DNA from: Citrobacter telavivensis
GTDB taxonomy: Bacteria > Pseudomonadota > Gammaproteobacteria > Enterobacterales > Enterobacteriaceae
DNA length: 64,000 bases
Assembly (NCBI GenBank): GCA_009363175.1
Contig: CP045205.1
Span: 4,154,001-4,218,000 of the forward strand
Direction: 5' to 3'
Every line of letters begins with the position of its first letter. The stretch's first letter is position 1. Below, one piece after another: positions 43,689-52,855 of the stretch. Both the position numbers and the translations under genes were made by a program. The notes beneath the pieces are model-generated. The model was not told the origin of the DNA and searched no databases. It worked only from the letters and a program-made list of their open reading frames with translations.

Positions 43689-45701
43689 CCCTTTAATGTC
43701 ATACAGTGGCGTTTGACCGGCAACCACATGACCGTCGGCTTTGATCACCAGGCCGCTGAAGTCGTCGATGTTGCTGCACACCACAGGACTTATCATGGAG
43801 CGCGCGTTCGCGTTCAGGTAGTCCAGATCCATTTCCAGAATCGGCTGACCAGCAGTCACTTCCGCGCCCTCTTCCACCAGACGCTTGAAGCCCTGGCCGT
43901 TCAACGCGACGGTATCGATACCCATGTGGACAACGATTTCCGCGCCTTTCTCGGTTTCCAGGCAGAACGCATGGTTGGTGTTGAAGATTTTCACAATGGT
44001 GCCCGCTGCCGGAGAAACCACGGTTTTATCCGTTGGTTTTACCGCAACGCCGTCGCCTACCGCTTTGCTGGCGAACGCTTCGTCAGGCACCTGCTCCAGC
44101 GCAACCACATCACCGGTCACTGGCGAGACCAGTTCAGCAATGGTCACCGCATTCGGCACCGCCTGCGGTTTTGCCGCCGCCTGGGCAGCAGGTGCAGCAG
44201 AGGCTTCAGCCGCCGCAACCGGTCCCGTTGTTTTCATCGCGTTGGCGATTTTCTCAGCCACGAAGCCGACAATAATCTGCACGCTGGTTTTGTTCAGACG
44301 AATCACACCAGAAGCACCCAGACGTTTCGCCAGGCTTTCATTCACCAGCGACGAGTCTTTTACGCTCAGACGCAGACGGGTGATGCAGGCATCGATACCG
44401 GTGAGGTTGTCAGAACCGCCGATGGCTGCGATGTACTGACGCGCCAGGGCTGAAACGTCTTGTTCTTTATCGCTGCTCACATTCAGGTCCTGACCATCCG
44501 CTTCGCTGCCAGCCACGGCCAGTTCGCGACCCGGAGTCATCAGGTTGAATTTGGTGATAACGAAACGGAACACCACGTAGTAGATGGCAAAGAACACCAG
44601 ACCTTGTGGGATCAGCATCCACCACTGGGTTGCCAGCGGGTTACGGGAAGAAAGCACCATATCCACCAGACCCGCACTGAAGCCGAAGCCGGCAATCCAA
44701 TGCATGCTCGCCGCGATGAATACGGAGATACCGGTCAGGACAGCGTGAATCACATACAGAACCGGCGCAACGAACATGAAGGAGAATTCCAGCGGTTCGG
44801 TGATACCCGTAAAGAACGCCGCAAACGCACCGGCCATCATGATACCCAGCACTTTCGCCTTGTTCTCAGGACGCGCGCAGTGGTAGATAGCCAGCGCCGC
44901 ACCCGGCAGACCAAACATCATGATCGGGAAGAAGCCCGCCTGATAACGACCGGTAATCCCCACAACTGCTTTGCCCGATTCGATAGACTGGGCACCGCCG
45001 AGGAAGTTAGGAATGTCGTTAATCCCCGCAACGTCAAACCAGAATACGGAGTTCAGCGCGTGGTGCAGACCCACCGGAATCAACAGACGGTTGAAGAAGG
45101 CGTAGATACCCGCACCGGTTGATCCCAGCTTCTGAATATGCTCACCGAAGTTCACCAGACCGTCGAAAATCACCGGCCAGATGTACATCATGATGAACGC
45201 GACGATGATCATCACGAAAGAGGTGAGGATCGGCACCAGACGGCGACCGCTGAAGAAGGAGAGCGCTTTCGGCAGTTCGACGCTGCTAAAGCGGTTGTAC
45301 AGCTCGGCAGAGATAATACCAACGAGGATACCCACGAACTGGTTGCTGATCTTACCGAAAGCGGCAGGAACCTGGTCAGCAGGGATCTTCTGAATCATGG
45401 AAACCGCAGCCGGAGAACAGAGTGTGGTCAACACCAGGAAGCCCACAAAACCGGTCAGCGCCGCAGCACCGTCTTTATCTTTGGACATACCGTAAGCCAC
45501 ACCGATAGCAAACAGCACGGACATGTTATCGATAATGGCGGAGCCGGACTTAATGAAGAACGCCGCAAGTGCGTTATCTCCACCCCAACCTACCGGGTCG
45601 ATCCAGTAGCCGACCCCCATCAATATTGCCGCCGCTGGCAGCGTGGCGACCGGCACCATTAGCGCACGGCCAACCTTTTGCAGATAACCTAGAATACTCA
45701 C
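43686..45701 (-). CDS. nagE: N-acetylglucosamine PTS permease EIICBA
   Basis: The 671-aa fused PTS permease imports and phosphorylates GlcNAc to GlcNAc-6-phosphate. EIIC (about 1-370) has the membrane helices starting YLQKVGRALMVPVATLPAAA. EIIB carries the phosphorylated Cys in GIDACITRLRLSVKD (about 415). EIIA has the phosphorylated His in IVVHMGIDTVALNGQGF. An Ala/Pro/Gln-rich linker (AEASAAPAAQAAAKPQAVP) joins B to A; this linker accounts for the extra length over the 648-aa K-12 protein. It is divergent from nagBACD. Confidence 0.97.
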   Translation of the reverse strand: MSILGYLQKVGRALMVPVATLPAAAILMGVGYWIDPVGWGGDNALAAFFIKSGSAIIDNMSVLFAIGVAYGMSKDKDGAAALTGFVGFLVLTTLCSPAAVSMIQKIPADQVPAAFGKISNQFVGILVGIISAELYNRFSSVELPKALSFFSGRRLVPILTSFVMIIVAFIMMYIWPVIFDGLVNFGEHIQKLGSTGAGIYAFFNRLLIPVGLHHALNSVFWFDVAGINDIPNFLGGAQSIESGKAVVGITGRYQAGFFPIMMFGLPGAALAIYHCARPENKAKVLGIMMAGAFAAFFTGITEPLEFSFMFVAPVLYVIHAVLTGISVFIAASMHWIAGFGFSAGLVDMVLSSRNPLATQWWMLIPQGLVFFAIYYVVFRFVITKFNLMTPGRELAVAGSEADGQDLNVSSDKEQDVSALARQYIAAIGGSDNLTGIDACITRLRLSVKDSSLVNESLAKRLGASGVIRLNKTSVQIIVGFVAEKIANAMKTTGPVAAAEASAAPAAQAAAKPQAVPNAVTIAELVSPVTGDVVALEQVPDEAFASKAVGDGVAVKPTDKTVVSPAAGTIVKIFNTNHAFCLETEKGAEIVVHMGIDTVALNGQGFKRLVEEGAEVTAGQPILEMDLDYLNANARSMISPVVCSNIDDFSGLVIKADGHVVAGQTPLYDIKG

Positions 45702-45812
45702 TTTCTTCCCCCTTTGAGACCCCGTTAAGGCTCGCTTTAAGCTGTGTTTTTATTTTGTCACTAACTTATTGAAATTCAGTTGTTGCTTTACTGGCATTGT
45801 GAGTGTGTAAAA

Positions 45813-45835
45813 ATTTAATTCGTATCGCAAATTAA
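45813..45835. promoter_or_regulatory. NagC operator, nagE side
   Basis: TTTAATTCGTATCGCAAATT followed by AAA is the palindromic NagC site near the nagE promoter. Confidence 0.82.
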
Positions 45836-45847
45836 AAGCGTGTTTTT

Positions 45848-45863
45848 TGTGAGTTTAGTCACC
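45848..45863. promoter_or_regulatory. CRP site between nagE and nagB
   Basis: TGTGA-GTTTAG-TCACC is a close match to the CRP consensus with 6-bp spacing. Confidence 0.83.
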
Positions 45864-45907
45864 AAATATCGTTATTATCACTCCCTTTTACTGGCTATGT
45901 GGGAAAA

Positions 45908-45931
45908 CTTATTTTATCATTCAAAAAATCA
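45908..45931. promoter_or_regulatory. NagC operator, nagB side
   Basis: CTTATTTTATCATTCAAAAA followed by ATCA is the K-12-like NagC site of the nagB promoter. Confidence 0.8.
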
Positions 45932-46027
45932 AGACAGATTGACCCAACCGATGCATGCCAGGTTACGCTTTACTATGCACCGACGCGCAATCCGTCAACG
46001 GCTTACATTTACTTTCTGAGGTGAAGA

Positions 46028-46828
46028 ATGAGACTGATTCCCCTGACTTCCGCTGAACAGGTCGGCAAATGGGCTGCACGCCATATCGTTAACCGCATCA
46101 ATACGTTCAAACCGACAGCCGATCGTCCGTTTGTGCTGGGTCTGCCGACGGGCGGCACGCCGCTGACTGCGTATAAAGCCTTAGTCGAAATGCACAAAGC
46201 GGGCCAGGTTAGCTTCAAACATGTCGTGACGTTCAACATGGACGAATATGTCGGCCTGCCAAAAGAGCATCCGGAAAGCTACCACAGCTTCATGCATCGT
46301 AATTTCTTTGACCACGTTGATATTCCAGCAGAAAACATCAACCTGCTCAACGGCAACGCGCCAGATATCGACGCCGAGTGCCGCCAGTATGAAGAAAAAA
46401 TCCGTTCCTACGGTAAAATCCACCTGTTCATGGGCGGCGTGGGTAATGACGGCCATATCGCGTTTAACGAACCCGCTTCTTCGCTGGCCTCTCGTACCCG
46501 AATCAAAACCCTGACGCATGATACCCGTGTGGCAAACTCTCGTTTCTTTGACGGCGATGTGGCTCAGGTACCGAAATACGCACTGACCGTTGGCGTGGGT
46601 ACTCTACTGGATGCCGAAGAAGTGATGATTCTGGTGCTGGGCCATCAGAAAGCACAGGCGCTGCAGGCTGCGGTTGAAGGTAATGTTAACCACATGTGGA
46701 CCATCAGCTGTCTGCAACTGCATCCGAAAGCGGTTGTGGTGTGTGATGAGCCGTCCACGATGGAACTGAAAGTTAAGACACTGAAATATTTCAACGAGTT
46801 AGAAGCAGAGAATATTAAAGGTCTGTAA
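46028..46828 (+). CDS. nagB: glucosamine-6-phosphate deaminase
   Basis: The 266-aa hexameric enzyme isomerises and deaminates glucosamine 6-phosphate to fructose 6-phosphate and ammonia, with allosteric activation by GlcNAc-6-P. Visible residues are D72 in FNMDEYVGLP, the D141/H143 region in MGGVGNDGHIAFNEP, and the allosteric segment SRTRIKTLTHDT. Length equals K-12. It heads nagBACD. A ribosome site TGAGGTGAAGA precedes the ATG. A hairpin with a T run after the gene may reduce nagA expression. Confidence 0.98.
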   Translation: MRLIPLTSAEQVGKWAARHIVNRINTFKPTADRPFVLGLPTGGTPLTAYKALVEMHKAGQVSFKHVVTFNMDEYVGLPKEHPESYHSFMHRNFFDHVDIPAENINLLNGNAPDIDAECRQYEEKIRSYGKIHLFMGGVGNDGHIAFNEPASSLASRTRIKTLTHDTRVANSRFFDGDVAQVPKYALTVGVGTLLDAEEVMILVLGHQKAQALQAAVEGNVNHMWTISCLQLHPKAVVVCDEPSTMELKVKTLKYFNELEAENIKGL

Positions 46829-46836
46829 TGTAGTCT

Positions 46837-46869
46837 CCGCCCTGCCACCGTGTTCAGGGCGGCATTTTT
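46837..46869 (+). terminator. Intra-operon hairpin between nagB and nagA
   Basis: CCGCCCTG, a ten-base loop and CAGGGCGG are followed by CATTTTTTG. This resembles an intrinsic terminator just 8 bp after nagB and 17 bp before nagA; it is probably partial. Confidence 0.7.
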
Positions 46870-46886
46870 TGAAATCGGGGGTCGGA

Positions 46887-48035
46887 ATGTATGCTTTAAC
46901 CCAGGGTCGGATCTTTACCGGCCACGAAATTCTTGATGACCATGCGATTGTTGTCGCCAATGGCCTGATTGACCGCGTTTGCCCTGTGGCAGAACTGCCG
47001 CCAGAGATCGAACAACGTTCAGTGAACGGGGCCATTCTTTCCCCCGGCTTTATCGATGTCCAGCTTAACGGTTGCGGCGGCGTGCAGTTTAACGACACCG
47101 CAGAAGCTGTCACCGTTGAAACGCTGGAAATCATGCAGAAGGCCAACGAGAAATCGGGCTGCACCAACTATCTGCCTACGCTGATTACCACCAGCGACGA
47201 TCTCATGAAACAAGGTGTTCGCGTGATGCGTGAATACCTTGCGAAACATCCGAATCAGGCGCTGGGTCTACATCTGGAAGGCCCCTGGCTAAACCTGGTG
47301 AAAAAAGGGACGCACAATCCGCGTTTTGTCCGTCAGCCTGACGCTGCGCTGGTTGATTTCCTGTGCGATAATGCCGACGTTATCACCAAAGTGACGCTGG
47401 CGCCGGAAATGGTCCCGGCGGAAGTGATCGGTAAGCTGGCGAACGCCGGGATTGTGGTCTCTGCCGGTCACTCGAACGCCACGCTGAAAGAAGCGAAGGC
47501 CGGATTCCGTGCAGGTATCACCTTTGCCACGCATTTGTTCAACGCCATGCCGTATATCACCGGACGTGAGCCGGGTCTGGCGGGCGCGATCCTGGATGAA
47601 GCCGACATTTATTGCGGCGTGATTGCAGATGGTCTGCACGTTGATTATGCCAACATCCGCAACGCCAAACGACTGAAGGGCGACAAACTGTGCCTGGTGA
47701 CAGATGCGACTGCGCCGGCAGGGGCAAATATTGAACAGTTCATTTTTGCTGGTAAAACAATATACTACCGCAATGGACTTTGTGTAGACGAAAACGGGAC
47801 GCTGAGCGGTTCATCATTAACCATGATTGAAGGCGTGCGTAACCTGGTTGAACATTGCGGCATTGCACTCGACGAAGTGCTGCGCATGGCGACCCTCTAC
47901 CCTGCGCGCGCCATCGGTGTTGAGAAACACCTCGGCAGTATCGCGGCGGGTAAAGTGGCAAACCTGACCGCTTTCACACACGACTTTAAAATCATCAAGA
48001 CCATCGTTAATGGTGACGAGGTCGTTACTGAGTAA
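46887..48035 (+). CDS. nagA: N-acetylglucosamine-6-phosphate deacetylase
   Basis: The 382-aa amidohydrolase removes acetate from GlcNAc-6-P, lowering the NagC inducer. Metal and catalytic residues lie in GLHLEGPWLN (E131), SAGHSNATLKEA (H195), FATHLFNAMPY (H216) and CLVTDATAPAG (D273). The start MYALTQGRIFTGHE follows CGGGGGTCGGA; an upstream in-frame start adds six residues and is not the K-12 form. nagC starts 8 bp after the stop. Confidence 0.97.
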   Translation: MYALTQGRIFTGHEILDDHAIVVANGLIDRVCPVAELPPEIEQRSVNGAILSPGFIDVQLNGCGGVQFNDTAEAVTVETLEIMQKANEKSGCTNYLPTLITTSDDLMKQGVRVMREYLAKHPNQALGLHLEGPWLNLVKKGTHNPRFVRQPDAALVDFLCDNADVITKVTLAPEMVPAEVIGKLANAGIVVSAGHSNATLKEAKAGFRAGITFATHLFNAMPYITGREPGLAGAILDEADIYCGVIADGLHVDYANIRNAKRLKGDKLCLVTDATAPAGANIEQFIFAGKTIYYRNGLCVDENGTLSGSSLTMIEGVRNLVEHCGIALDEVLRMATLYPARAIGVEKHLGSIAAGKVANLTAFTHDFKIIKTIVNGDEVVTE

Positions 48036-48043
48036 GAGAAAGT

Positions 48044-49264
48044 ATGACACCAGGCGGACAAGCTCAAATAGGTAATGTTGATCTCGTAAAACAGCTTAAC
48101 AGCGCGGCCGTTTACCGCCTGATTGACCAGCATGGGCCAATCTCGCGGATCCAGATTGCCGAGCAAAGCCAGCTTGCCCCCGCCAGCGTAACCAAAATTA
48201 CGCGTCAACTGATTGAGCGCGGACTGATCAAAGAAGTCGATCAACAGGCCTCCACCGGGGGGCGCCGCGCCATTTCTATCGTCACCGAAACCCGCAGTTT
48301 TCACGCCATTGGCGTGCGTCTTGGCCGCCACGACGCGACCATCACCCTGTTTGACCTGAGCAGCAAAGTACTGGCGGAAGAACACTATCCGTTGCCCGAA
48401 CGCACGCAGGAAACGTTGGAACACGCGCTGCTCAATGCCATCACCGCCTTTATCGACAACAACCAGCGCAAGATCCGCGAACTCATCGCCATTTCCGTGA
48501 TCCTGCCGGGACTTGTCGATCCGGAAAGCGGCAAGATCCACTACATGCCGCATATCCAGGTAGAGAACTGGGGACTGGTTGAAGCGCTGGAAAAACGTTT
48601 TCTCGTCACCTGTTTTGTCGGCCACGATATCCGCAGCCTGGCGCTGGCGGAGCACTACTTTGGGGCAAGTCAGGACTGCGAGGACTCTATTCTGGTGCGC
48701 GTCCACCGCGGGACGGGTGCCGGTATTATCTCTAACGGCCGGATTTTTATTGGTCGTAACGGTAACGTTGGCGAGATTGGCCACATCCAGGTTGAACCGC
48801 TGGGCGAACGCTGCCACTGCGGTAACTTTGGCTGTCTGGAAACCATTGCCGCGAACGCGGCAATTGAACAGCGCGTCCTCAATCTCCTGAAGCAAGGCTA
48901 CCAGAGCCGCGTTCCGCTGGAAGACTGCACGATCAAAACCATCTGCAAGGCGGCAAATAAGGGCGACAGCCTGGCCTCAGAGGTCATTGAGCACGTTGGG
49001 CGTCATCTGGGTAAAACCATTGCGATCGCCATCAACCTGTTTAATCCGCAAAAAATCGTGATTGCCGGTGAGATAACCGAAGCCGATAAAGTGCTGTTAC
49101 CCGCCATTGAAAGCTGCATTAATACGCAGGCGCTGAAGGCGTTTCGCACAAATTTGCCGGTGGTGCGCTCCACACTGGATCACCGCTCCGCCATCGGTGC
49201 CTTTGCGCTGGTAAAACGCGCCATGCTCAACGGTATTTTGCTCCAGCATTTGCTGGAAAACTGA
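48044..49264 (+). CDS. nagC: NagC repressor of amino-sugar genes (ROK family)
   Basis: The 406-aa regulator represses nagE, nagBACD and chitosugar genes and responds to GlcNAc-6-P. The N-terminal winged helix (SAAVYRLIDQHGPISRIQIAEQ, SVTKITRQLIERG) binds operators. The ROK domain has the zinc motif CHCGNFGCLETIA and RVHRGTGAGII. Length equals K-12. It lies inside its own regulon, giving autoregulation. Candidate targets in this window are nagE/nagB and chiP. Confidence 0.97.
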   Translation: MTPGGQAQIGNVDLVKQLNSAAVYRLIDQHGPISRIQIAEQSQLAPASVTKITRQLIERGLIKEVDQQASTGGRRAISIVTETRSFHAIGVRLGRHDATITLFDLSSKVLAEEHYPLPERTQETLEHALLNAITAFIDNNQRKIRELIAISVILPGLVDPESGKIHYMPHIQVENWGLVEALEKRFLVTCFVGHDIRSLALAEHYFGASQDCEDSILVRVHRGTGAGIISNGRIFIGRNGNVGEIGHIQVEPLGERCHCGNFGCLETIAANAAIEQRVLNLLKQGYQSRVPLEDCTIKTICKAANKGDSLASEVIEHVGRHLGKTIAIAINLFNPQKIVIAGEITEADKVLLPAIESCINTQALKAFRTNLPVVRSTLDHRSAIGAFALVKRAMLNGILLQHLLEN

Positions 49265-49310
49265 TGCGCTCTTATAGTATCGGATTATTAACATATTTCC
49301 TGGGTAGTTC

Positions 49311-50063
49311 ATGACCATCAAGAATGTCATTTGTGATATCGACGGCGTGCTGATGCACGACAACGTCGCCGTACCGGGTGCGGCGGAGTTTTTGACTGGC
49401 GTAATGGAGAAAGGCCTGCCGCTGGTGCTGCTGACCAATTACCCGTCGCAGACCGGCCAGGATCTGGCAAACCGTTTCGCAACCGCTGGCGTTAATGTAC
49501 CGGACAGCGTGTTTTATACCTCGGCCATGGCGACCGCCGATTTCCTGCGTCGTCAGGAAGGGAAAAAGGCGTATGTTGTCGGCGAAGGCGCGCTGATCCA
49601 CGAACTGTATAAAGCCGGTTTCACCATTACTGACGTGAACCCGGACTTTGTCATCGTCGGCGAGACCCGTTCCTACAACTGGGACATGATGCATAAAGCG
49701 GCCTTCTTTGTGGCAAACGGCGCGCGCTTTATTGCCACCAACCCGGACACCCACGGCCGCGGTTTTTATCCAGCCTGTGGCGCGCTCTGCGCGGGTATCG
49801 AGAAAATCTCTGGTCGTAAACCGTTCTACGTCGGTAAACCGAGTCCGTGGATTATCCGCGCGGCGTTAAACAAAATGCAGGCGCACTCGGAAGAGACGGT
49901 GATCGTCGGCGATAACCTGCGCACCGATATTCTTGCCGGCTTCCAGGCGGGGCTCGAAACCATCCTGGTGCTCTCCGGCGTTTCCACGCTGGATGACATC
50001 GACAGTATGCCGTTCCGCCCGAGCTGGATTTATCCCTCCGTCGCCGAAATCGACGTTATTTAA
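49311..50063 (+). CDS. nagD: UMP/ribonucleotide monophosphatase NagD (HAD)
   Basis: The 250-aa HAD phosphatase of the NagD/C2-cap type has motif I VICDIDGVLMHDN, motif II VLLTNYPS and the late motif VIVGDNLRTDILAG. It dephosphorylates UMP and GMP among others in E. coli; its link to amino-sugar use is only by operon position. Length equals K-12. A 46-bp gap with TGGGTAGTTC separates it from nagC, and a terminator follows. Confidence 0.96.
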   Translation: MTIKNVICDIDGVLMHDNVAVPGAAEFLTGVMEKGLPLVLLTNYPSQTGQDLANRFATAGVNVPDSVFYTSAMATADFLRRQEGKKAYVVGEGALIHELYKAGFTITDVNPDFVIVGETRSYNWDMMHKAAFFVANGARFIATNPDTHGRGFYPACGALCAGIEKISGRKPFYVGKPSPWIIRAALNKMQAHSEETVIVGDNLRTDILAGFQAGLETILVLSGVSTLDDIDSMPFRPSWIYPSVAEIDVI

Positions 50064-50068
50064 CCCAG

Positions 50069-50092
50069 ACCACGTCCCAGGACGTGGTTTTT
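50069..50092 (+). terminator. Terminator of nagBACD
   Basis: ACCACGTCC-CAG-GACGTGGT is followed by TTTTC and a further T-rich stretch; the stem is close after the nagD stop. Confidence 0.83.
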
Positions 50093-50317
50093 CATTTTTG
50101 CCCACCAGAAAAATAATCTCATTCAACGAAATCAGCAAAAAACTGATAATTCATCAATGAATATGCTCAAACCATAATCTTTTTTCACTAATCGGCAATG
50201 ACCATTGCGTTTTTTCTTTTTCAGACCGCAAACCCCTTGCGCCTCCAGTTCCTTTGCGGCATTTTCTTTAGCAAGCAAACACAAAAAGCATTACGCAACA
50301 GGTTAACGGAGAAGGTT

Positions 50318-51982
50318 ATGTGTTCAATTTTCGGCGTATTCGATATTAAGTCAGATGCAGGTGAACTGCGTAAAAAAGCCCTTGAGCTGTCACGCTTGAT
50401 GCGCCATCGCGGTCCGGACTGGTCCGGCATTTATGCCTGCGATAAGGCCATTCTGGCCCACGAACGTCTGTCAATTGTCGACGTCAACGCTGGCGCGCAA
50501 CCGTTGTATAACGAAAAGAAAACCCACGTGCTGGCCGTGAACGGTGAAATTTACAACCACCAGGCGCTGCGTGCAGAATATGGCGATCGCTACGCGTTCC
50601 AGACCGGTTCTGACTGCGAAGTGATCCTCGCGCTGTATCAGGAAAAAGGCGTGGAATTTCTCGACGATCTGCAAGGAATGTTTGCCTTCGCGCTGTACGA
50701 CAGCGAACAGGATGCATATCTGATTGGCCGCGACCACATCGGCATCATCCCGCTGTATATGGGTTATGACGAGTTCGGCAACCTGTACGTCGCGTCAGAA
50801 ATGAAAGCCCTGGTGCCGGTGTGCCGCACCATTCAAGAGTTCCCGGCGGGAAGTTATCTCTGGAGCAAAGACGGTGAAATCCGTCAGTATTATCAGCGTG
50901 ACTGGTTCGATTTTGACGCGGTAAAAGATAACGTTACTGACAAAAACGAACTGCGTCAGGCGCTGGAAGACTCCGTCAAAAGCCATCTGATGTCTGATGT
51001 ACCTTACGGTGTACTGCTCTCTGGCGGCCTGGATTCCTCCGTTATCTCGGCGATCACCAAAAAATTCGCCGCCCGTCGTGTGGAAGATGACGAACGTTCT
51101 GAAGCCTGGTGGCCACAACTTCACTCCTTCGCCGTCGGTCTGGAAGGGGCTCCGGATCTGAAAGCCGCGCAGGAAGTGGCGAACCACCTGGGGACCGTAC
51201 ACCATGAAATTCACTTTACGGTACAGGAAGGGCTGGACGCGATCCGCGACGTGATTTATCACATCGAAACCTATGACGTAACCACCATTCGCGCCTCGAC
51301 GCCGATGTATTTAATGTCGCGTAAGATCAAAGCGATGGGTATCAAAATGGTGCTGTCCGGCGAAGGGTCTGATGAAGTGTTCGGCGGCTACCTCTATTTC
51401 CATAAGGCACCAGACGCCAAAGAACTGCACGAAGAAACCGTACGTAAGCTGCAGGCGCTGCATATGTTTGACTGCGCCCGCGCTAACAAGGCCATGTCAG
51501 CCTGGGGAGTGGAAGCTCGCGTCCCGTTCCTGGATAAGAAGTTCCTCGACGTGGCGATGCGCATTAACCCGGAAGATAAAATGTGCGGCAACGGCAAGAT
51601 GGAAAAACATGTCCTCCGTGAATGTTTCGAATCCTATCTGCCGGCAAGCGTTGCATGGCGTCAGAAAGAGCAGTTTTCCGACGGCGTGGGCTACAGCTGG
51701 ATCGACACCCTGAAAGAGGTGGCCGCTGAGCAAGTTTCCGATCAGCAACTGGAAACCGCCCGCTTTCGCTTCCCGTACAATACGCCGTCTTCAAAAGAAG
51801 CGTATCTGTACCGCGAGATCTTCGAAGAGCTGTTCCCGGTACCGAGCGCCGCAGAGTGTGTCCCGGGCGGTCCCTCCGTCGCCTGCTCTTCAGCTAAAGC
51901 GATCGAATGGGACGAAGCGTTCAAAACCATGAACGATCCATCGGGTCGCGCAGTGGGTGTTCACCAGTCCGCTTATCAATAA
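50318..51982 (+). CDS. asnB: asparagine synthetase B (glutamine-hydrolysing)
   Basis: The 554-aa class II amidotransferase makes asparagine from aspartate, ATP and glutamine. Cys2 (mature Cys1) of MCSIFGVFDI is the glutaminase nucleophile. RHRGPDWSGIY and LAVNGEIYNH line the glutamine site, and LLSGGLDSSVIS is the ATP pyrophosphatase loop of the synthetase domain. Length equals K-12. The long in-frame extension upstream is rejected because the N-terminal Cys must be exposed. AACGGAGAAGGTT precedes the ATG. A terminator and then the tRNA cluster follow. Confidence 0.98.
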   Translation: MCSIFGVFDIKSDAGELRKKALELSRLMRHRGPDWSGIYACDKAILAHERLSIVDVNAGAQPLYNEKKTHVLAVNGEIYNHQALRAEYGDRYAFQTGSDCEVILALYQEKGVEFLDDLQGMFAFALYDSEQDAYLIGRDHIGIIPLYMGYDEFGNLYVASEMKALVPVCRTIQEFPAGSYLWSKDGEIRQYYQRDWFDFDAVKDNVTDKNELRQALEDSVKSHLMSDVPYGVLLSGGLDSSVISAITKKFAARRVEDDERSEAWWPQLHSFAVGLEGAPDLKAAQEVANHLGTVHHEIHFTVQEGLDAIRDVIYHIETYDVTTIRASTPMYLMSRKIKAMGIKMVLSGEGSDEVFGGYLYFHKAPDAKELHEETVRKLQALHMFDCARANKAMSAWGVEARVPFLDKKFLDVAMRINPEDKMCGNGKMEKHVLRECFESYLPASVAWRQKEQFSDGVGYSWIDTLKEVAAEQVSDQQLETARFRFPYNTPSSKEAYLYREIFEELFPVPSAAECVPGGPSVACSSAKAIEWDEAFKTMNDPSGRAVGVHQSAYQ

Positions 51983-51993
51983 GCAACACTGAT

Positions 51994-52023
51994 GAAAAAG
52001 GGCCTTTCGGGGCCCTTTTTTGA
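51994..52023 (+). terminator. Terminator of asnB
   Basis: AAAAAGGGCC-TTTC-GGGGCCCTTTTTT is a strong intrinsic terminator 11 bp after the stop. Confidence 0.9.
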
Positions 52024-52137
52024 TCGTGAAAAACAGTTCAGAAAGCGATTAATAACCAATAATTGCCGAATATTGCGTCACGCTGTTCGCAACCTAACCA
52101 AACAGTCACATTCCGGCCGTTTTCGATGAAAAAGGGG

Positions 52138-52166
52138 TTGACGCTTCAAGGCTCAATACGCATAAT
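52138..52166 (+). promoter_or_regulatory. Promoter of the seven-tRNA operon
   Basis: TTGACG, a 17-bp spacer and CATAAT are followed by GCGCCCC, a GC-rich discriminator typical of stringently controlled stable-RNA promoters. It lies 41 bp before the first tRNA. Confidence 0.85.
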
Positions 52167-52206
52167 GCGCCCCGCAACGCCGATAAGGTAACGCGCGAAA
52201 AAAGAG

Positions 52207-52283
52207 GGCTACGTAGCTCAGTTGGTTAGAGCACATCACTCATAATGATGGGGTCACAGGTTCGAATCCCGTCGTAGCCACCA
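52207..52283 (+). tRNA. metT: tRNA-Met (elongator, anticodon CAT)
   Basis: The 77-nt gene folds as a standard cloverleaf (GGCTACG acceptor, CAT at 52241-52243, TTCGAATC T-loop) with encoded CCA. It is identical to the copy at 52605. The order matches K-12 metT-leuW-glnU-glnW-metU-glnV-glnX. Confidence 0.97.
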
Positions 52284-52291
52284 TCTTTTTT

Positions 52292-52376
52292 GCGGGAGTG
52301 GCGAAATTGGTAGACGCACCAGATTTAGGTTCTGGCGCCGCAAGGTGTGCGAGTTCAAGTCTCGCCTCCCGCACCA
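52292..52376 (+). tRNA. leuW: tRNA-Leu (anticodon TAG)
   Basis: The 85-nt class II tRNA has a long variable arm, acceptor GCGGGAG paired with CTCCCGC, anticodon TAG at 52326-52328 and encoded CCA. Confidence 0.96.
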
Positions 52377-52399
52377 TTCCCATAAAAGCGTTGCACGGA

Positions 52400-52474
52400 T
52401 GGGGTATCGCCAAGCGGTAAGGCACCGGTTTTTGATACCGGCATTCCCTGGTTCGAATCCAGGTACCCCAGCCA
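52400..52474 (+). tRNA. glnU: tRNA-Gln (anticodon TTG)
   Basis: The 75-nt gene has acceptor TGGGGTA/TACCCCA, anticodon TTG at 52432-52434 in a CCGGT-ACCGG stem, and encoded CCA. It is identical to the next copy. Confidence 0.97.
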
Positions 52475-52510
52475 TCTTTCTTCGAGTTTGCGGATTGCCG
52501 CGACGGTCAT

Positions 52511-52585
52511 TGGGGTATCGCCAAGCGGTAAGGCACCGGTTTTTGATACCGGCATTCCCTGGTTCGAATCCAGGTACCCCAGCCA
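52511..52585 (+). tRNA. glnW: tRNA-Gln (anticodon TTG), second copy
   Basis: It is an exact duplicate of the gene at 52400, anticodon TTG at 52543-52545, with a different flanking spacer. Confidence 0.97.
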
Positions 52586-52604
52586 TCGAAGAAATGCAGT
52601 ATTT

Positions 52605-52681
52605 GGCTACGTAGCTCAGTTGGTTAGAGCACATCACTCATAATGATGGGGTCACAGGTTCGAATCCCGTCGTAGCCACCA
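52605..52681 (+). tRNA. metU: tRNA-Met (elongator, anticodon CAT), second copy
   Basis: It is an exact duplicate of the gene at 52207, anticodon CAT at 52639-52641, with encoded CCA. Confidence 0.97.
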
Positions 52682-52728
52682 TATTCAGAACACGTTAGTT
52701 CGTTTTAACGGGTTCAAAAACAATTTGT

Positions 52729-52803
52729 TGGGGTATCGCCAAGCGGTAAGGCACCGGATTCTGATTCCGGCATTCCGAGGTTCGAATCCTCGTACCCCAG
52801 CCA
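52729..52803 (+). tRNA. glnV: tRNA-Gln (anticodon CTG)
   Basis: The 75-nt gene has anticodon CTG at 52761-52763 in a CCGGA-TCCGG stem and encoded CCA. In K-12 this is the locus of the supE amber suppressor; the wild-type anticodon is present here. Confidence 0.97.
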
Positions 52804-52855
52804 AATTTGCAAGACGTTCACGATGTGAATGCAAGAAGTGCCTGAAATTTTAAAT

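Larger units (their letters stand above)
45702..46027. other. nagE-nagB divergent control region
   Basis: The 326-bp region carries the two opposed promoters, two NagC operators about 95 bp apart, and a CRP site between them. This is the known K-12 arrangement in which NagC loops the DNA and CRP activates both units. Confidence 0.85.

Noticed and set aside
47897..48895. 332-codon minus-strand open frame opposite nagC
   Set aside because: It is an antisense shadow of nagC and the nagA end without ribosome site or family likeness.
52254..52637. Open frames across the tRNA cluster (for example 52254-52637 minus, 52345-52614 plus)
   Set aside because: They translate repeated tRNA sequence, giving repeated peptide units such as PGFEPGNAGIKNRCL. 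They are artefacts of tRNA duplication.
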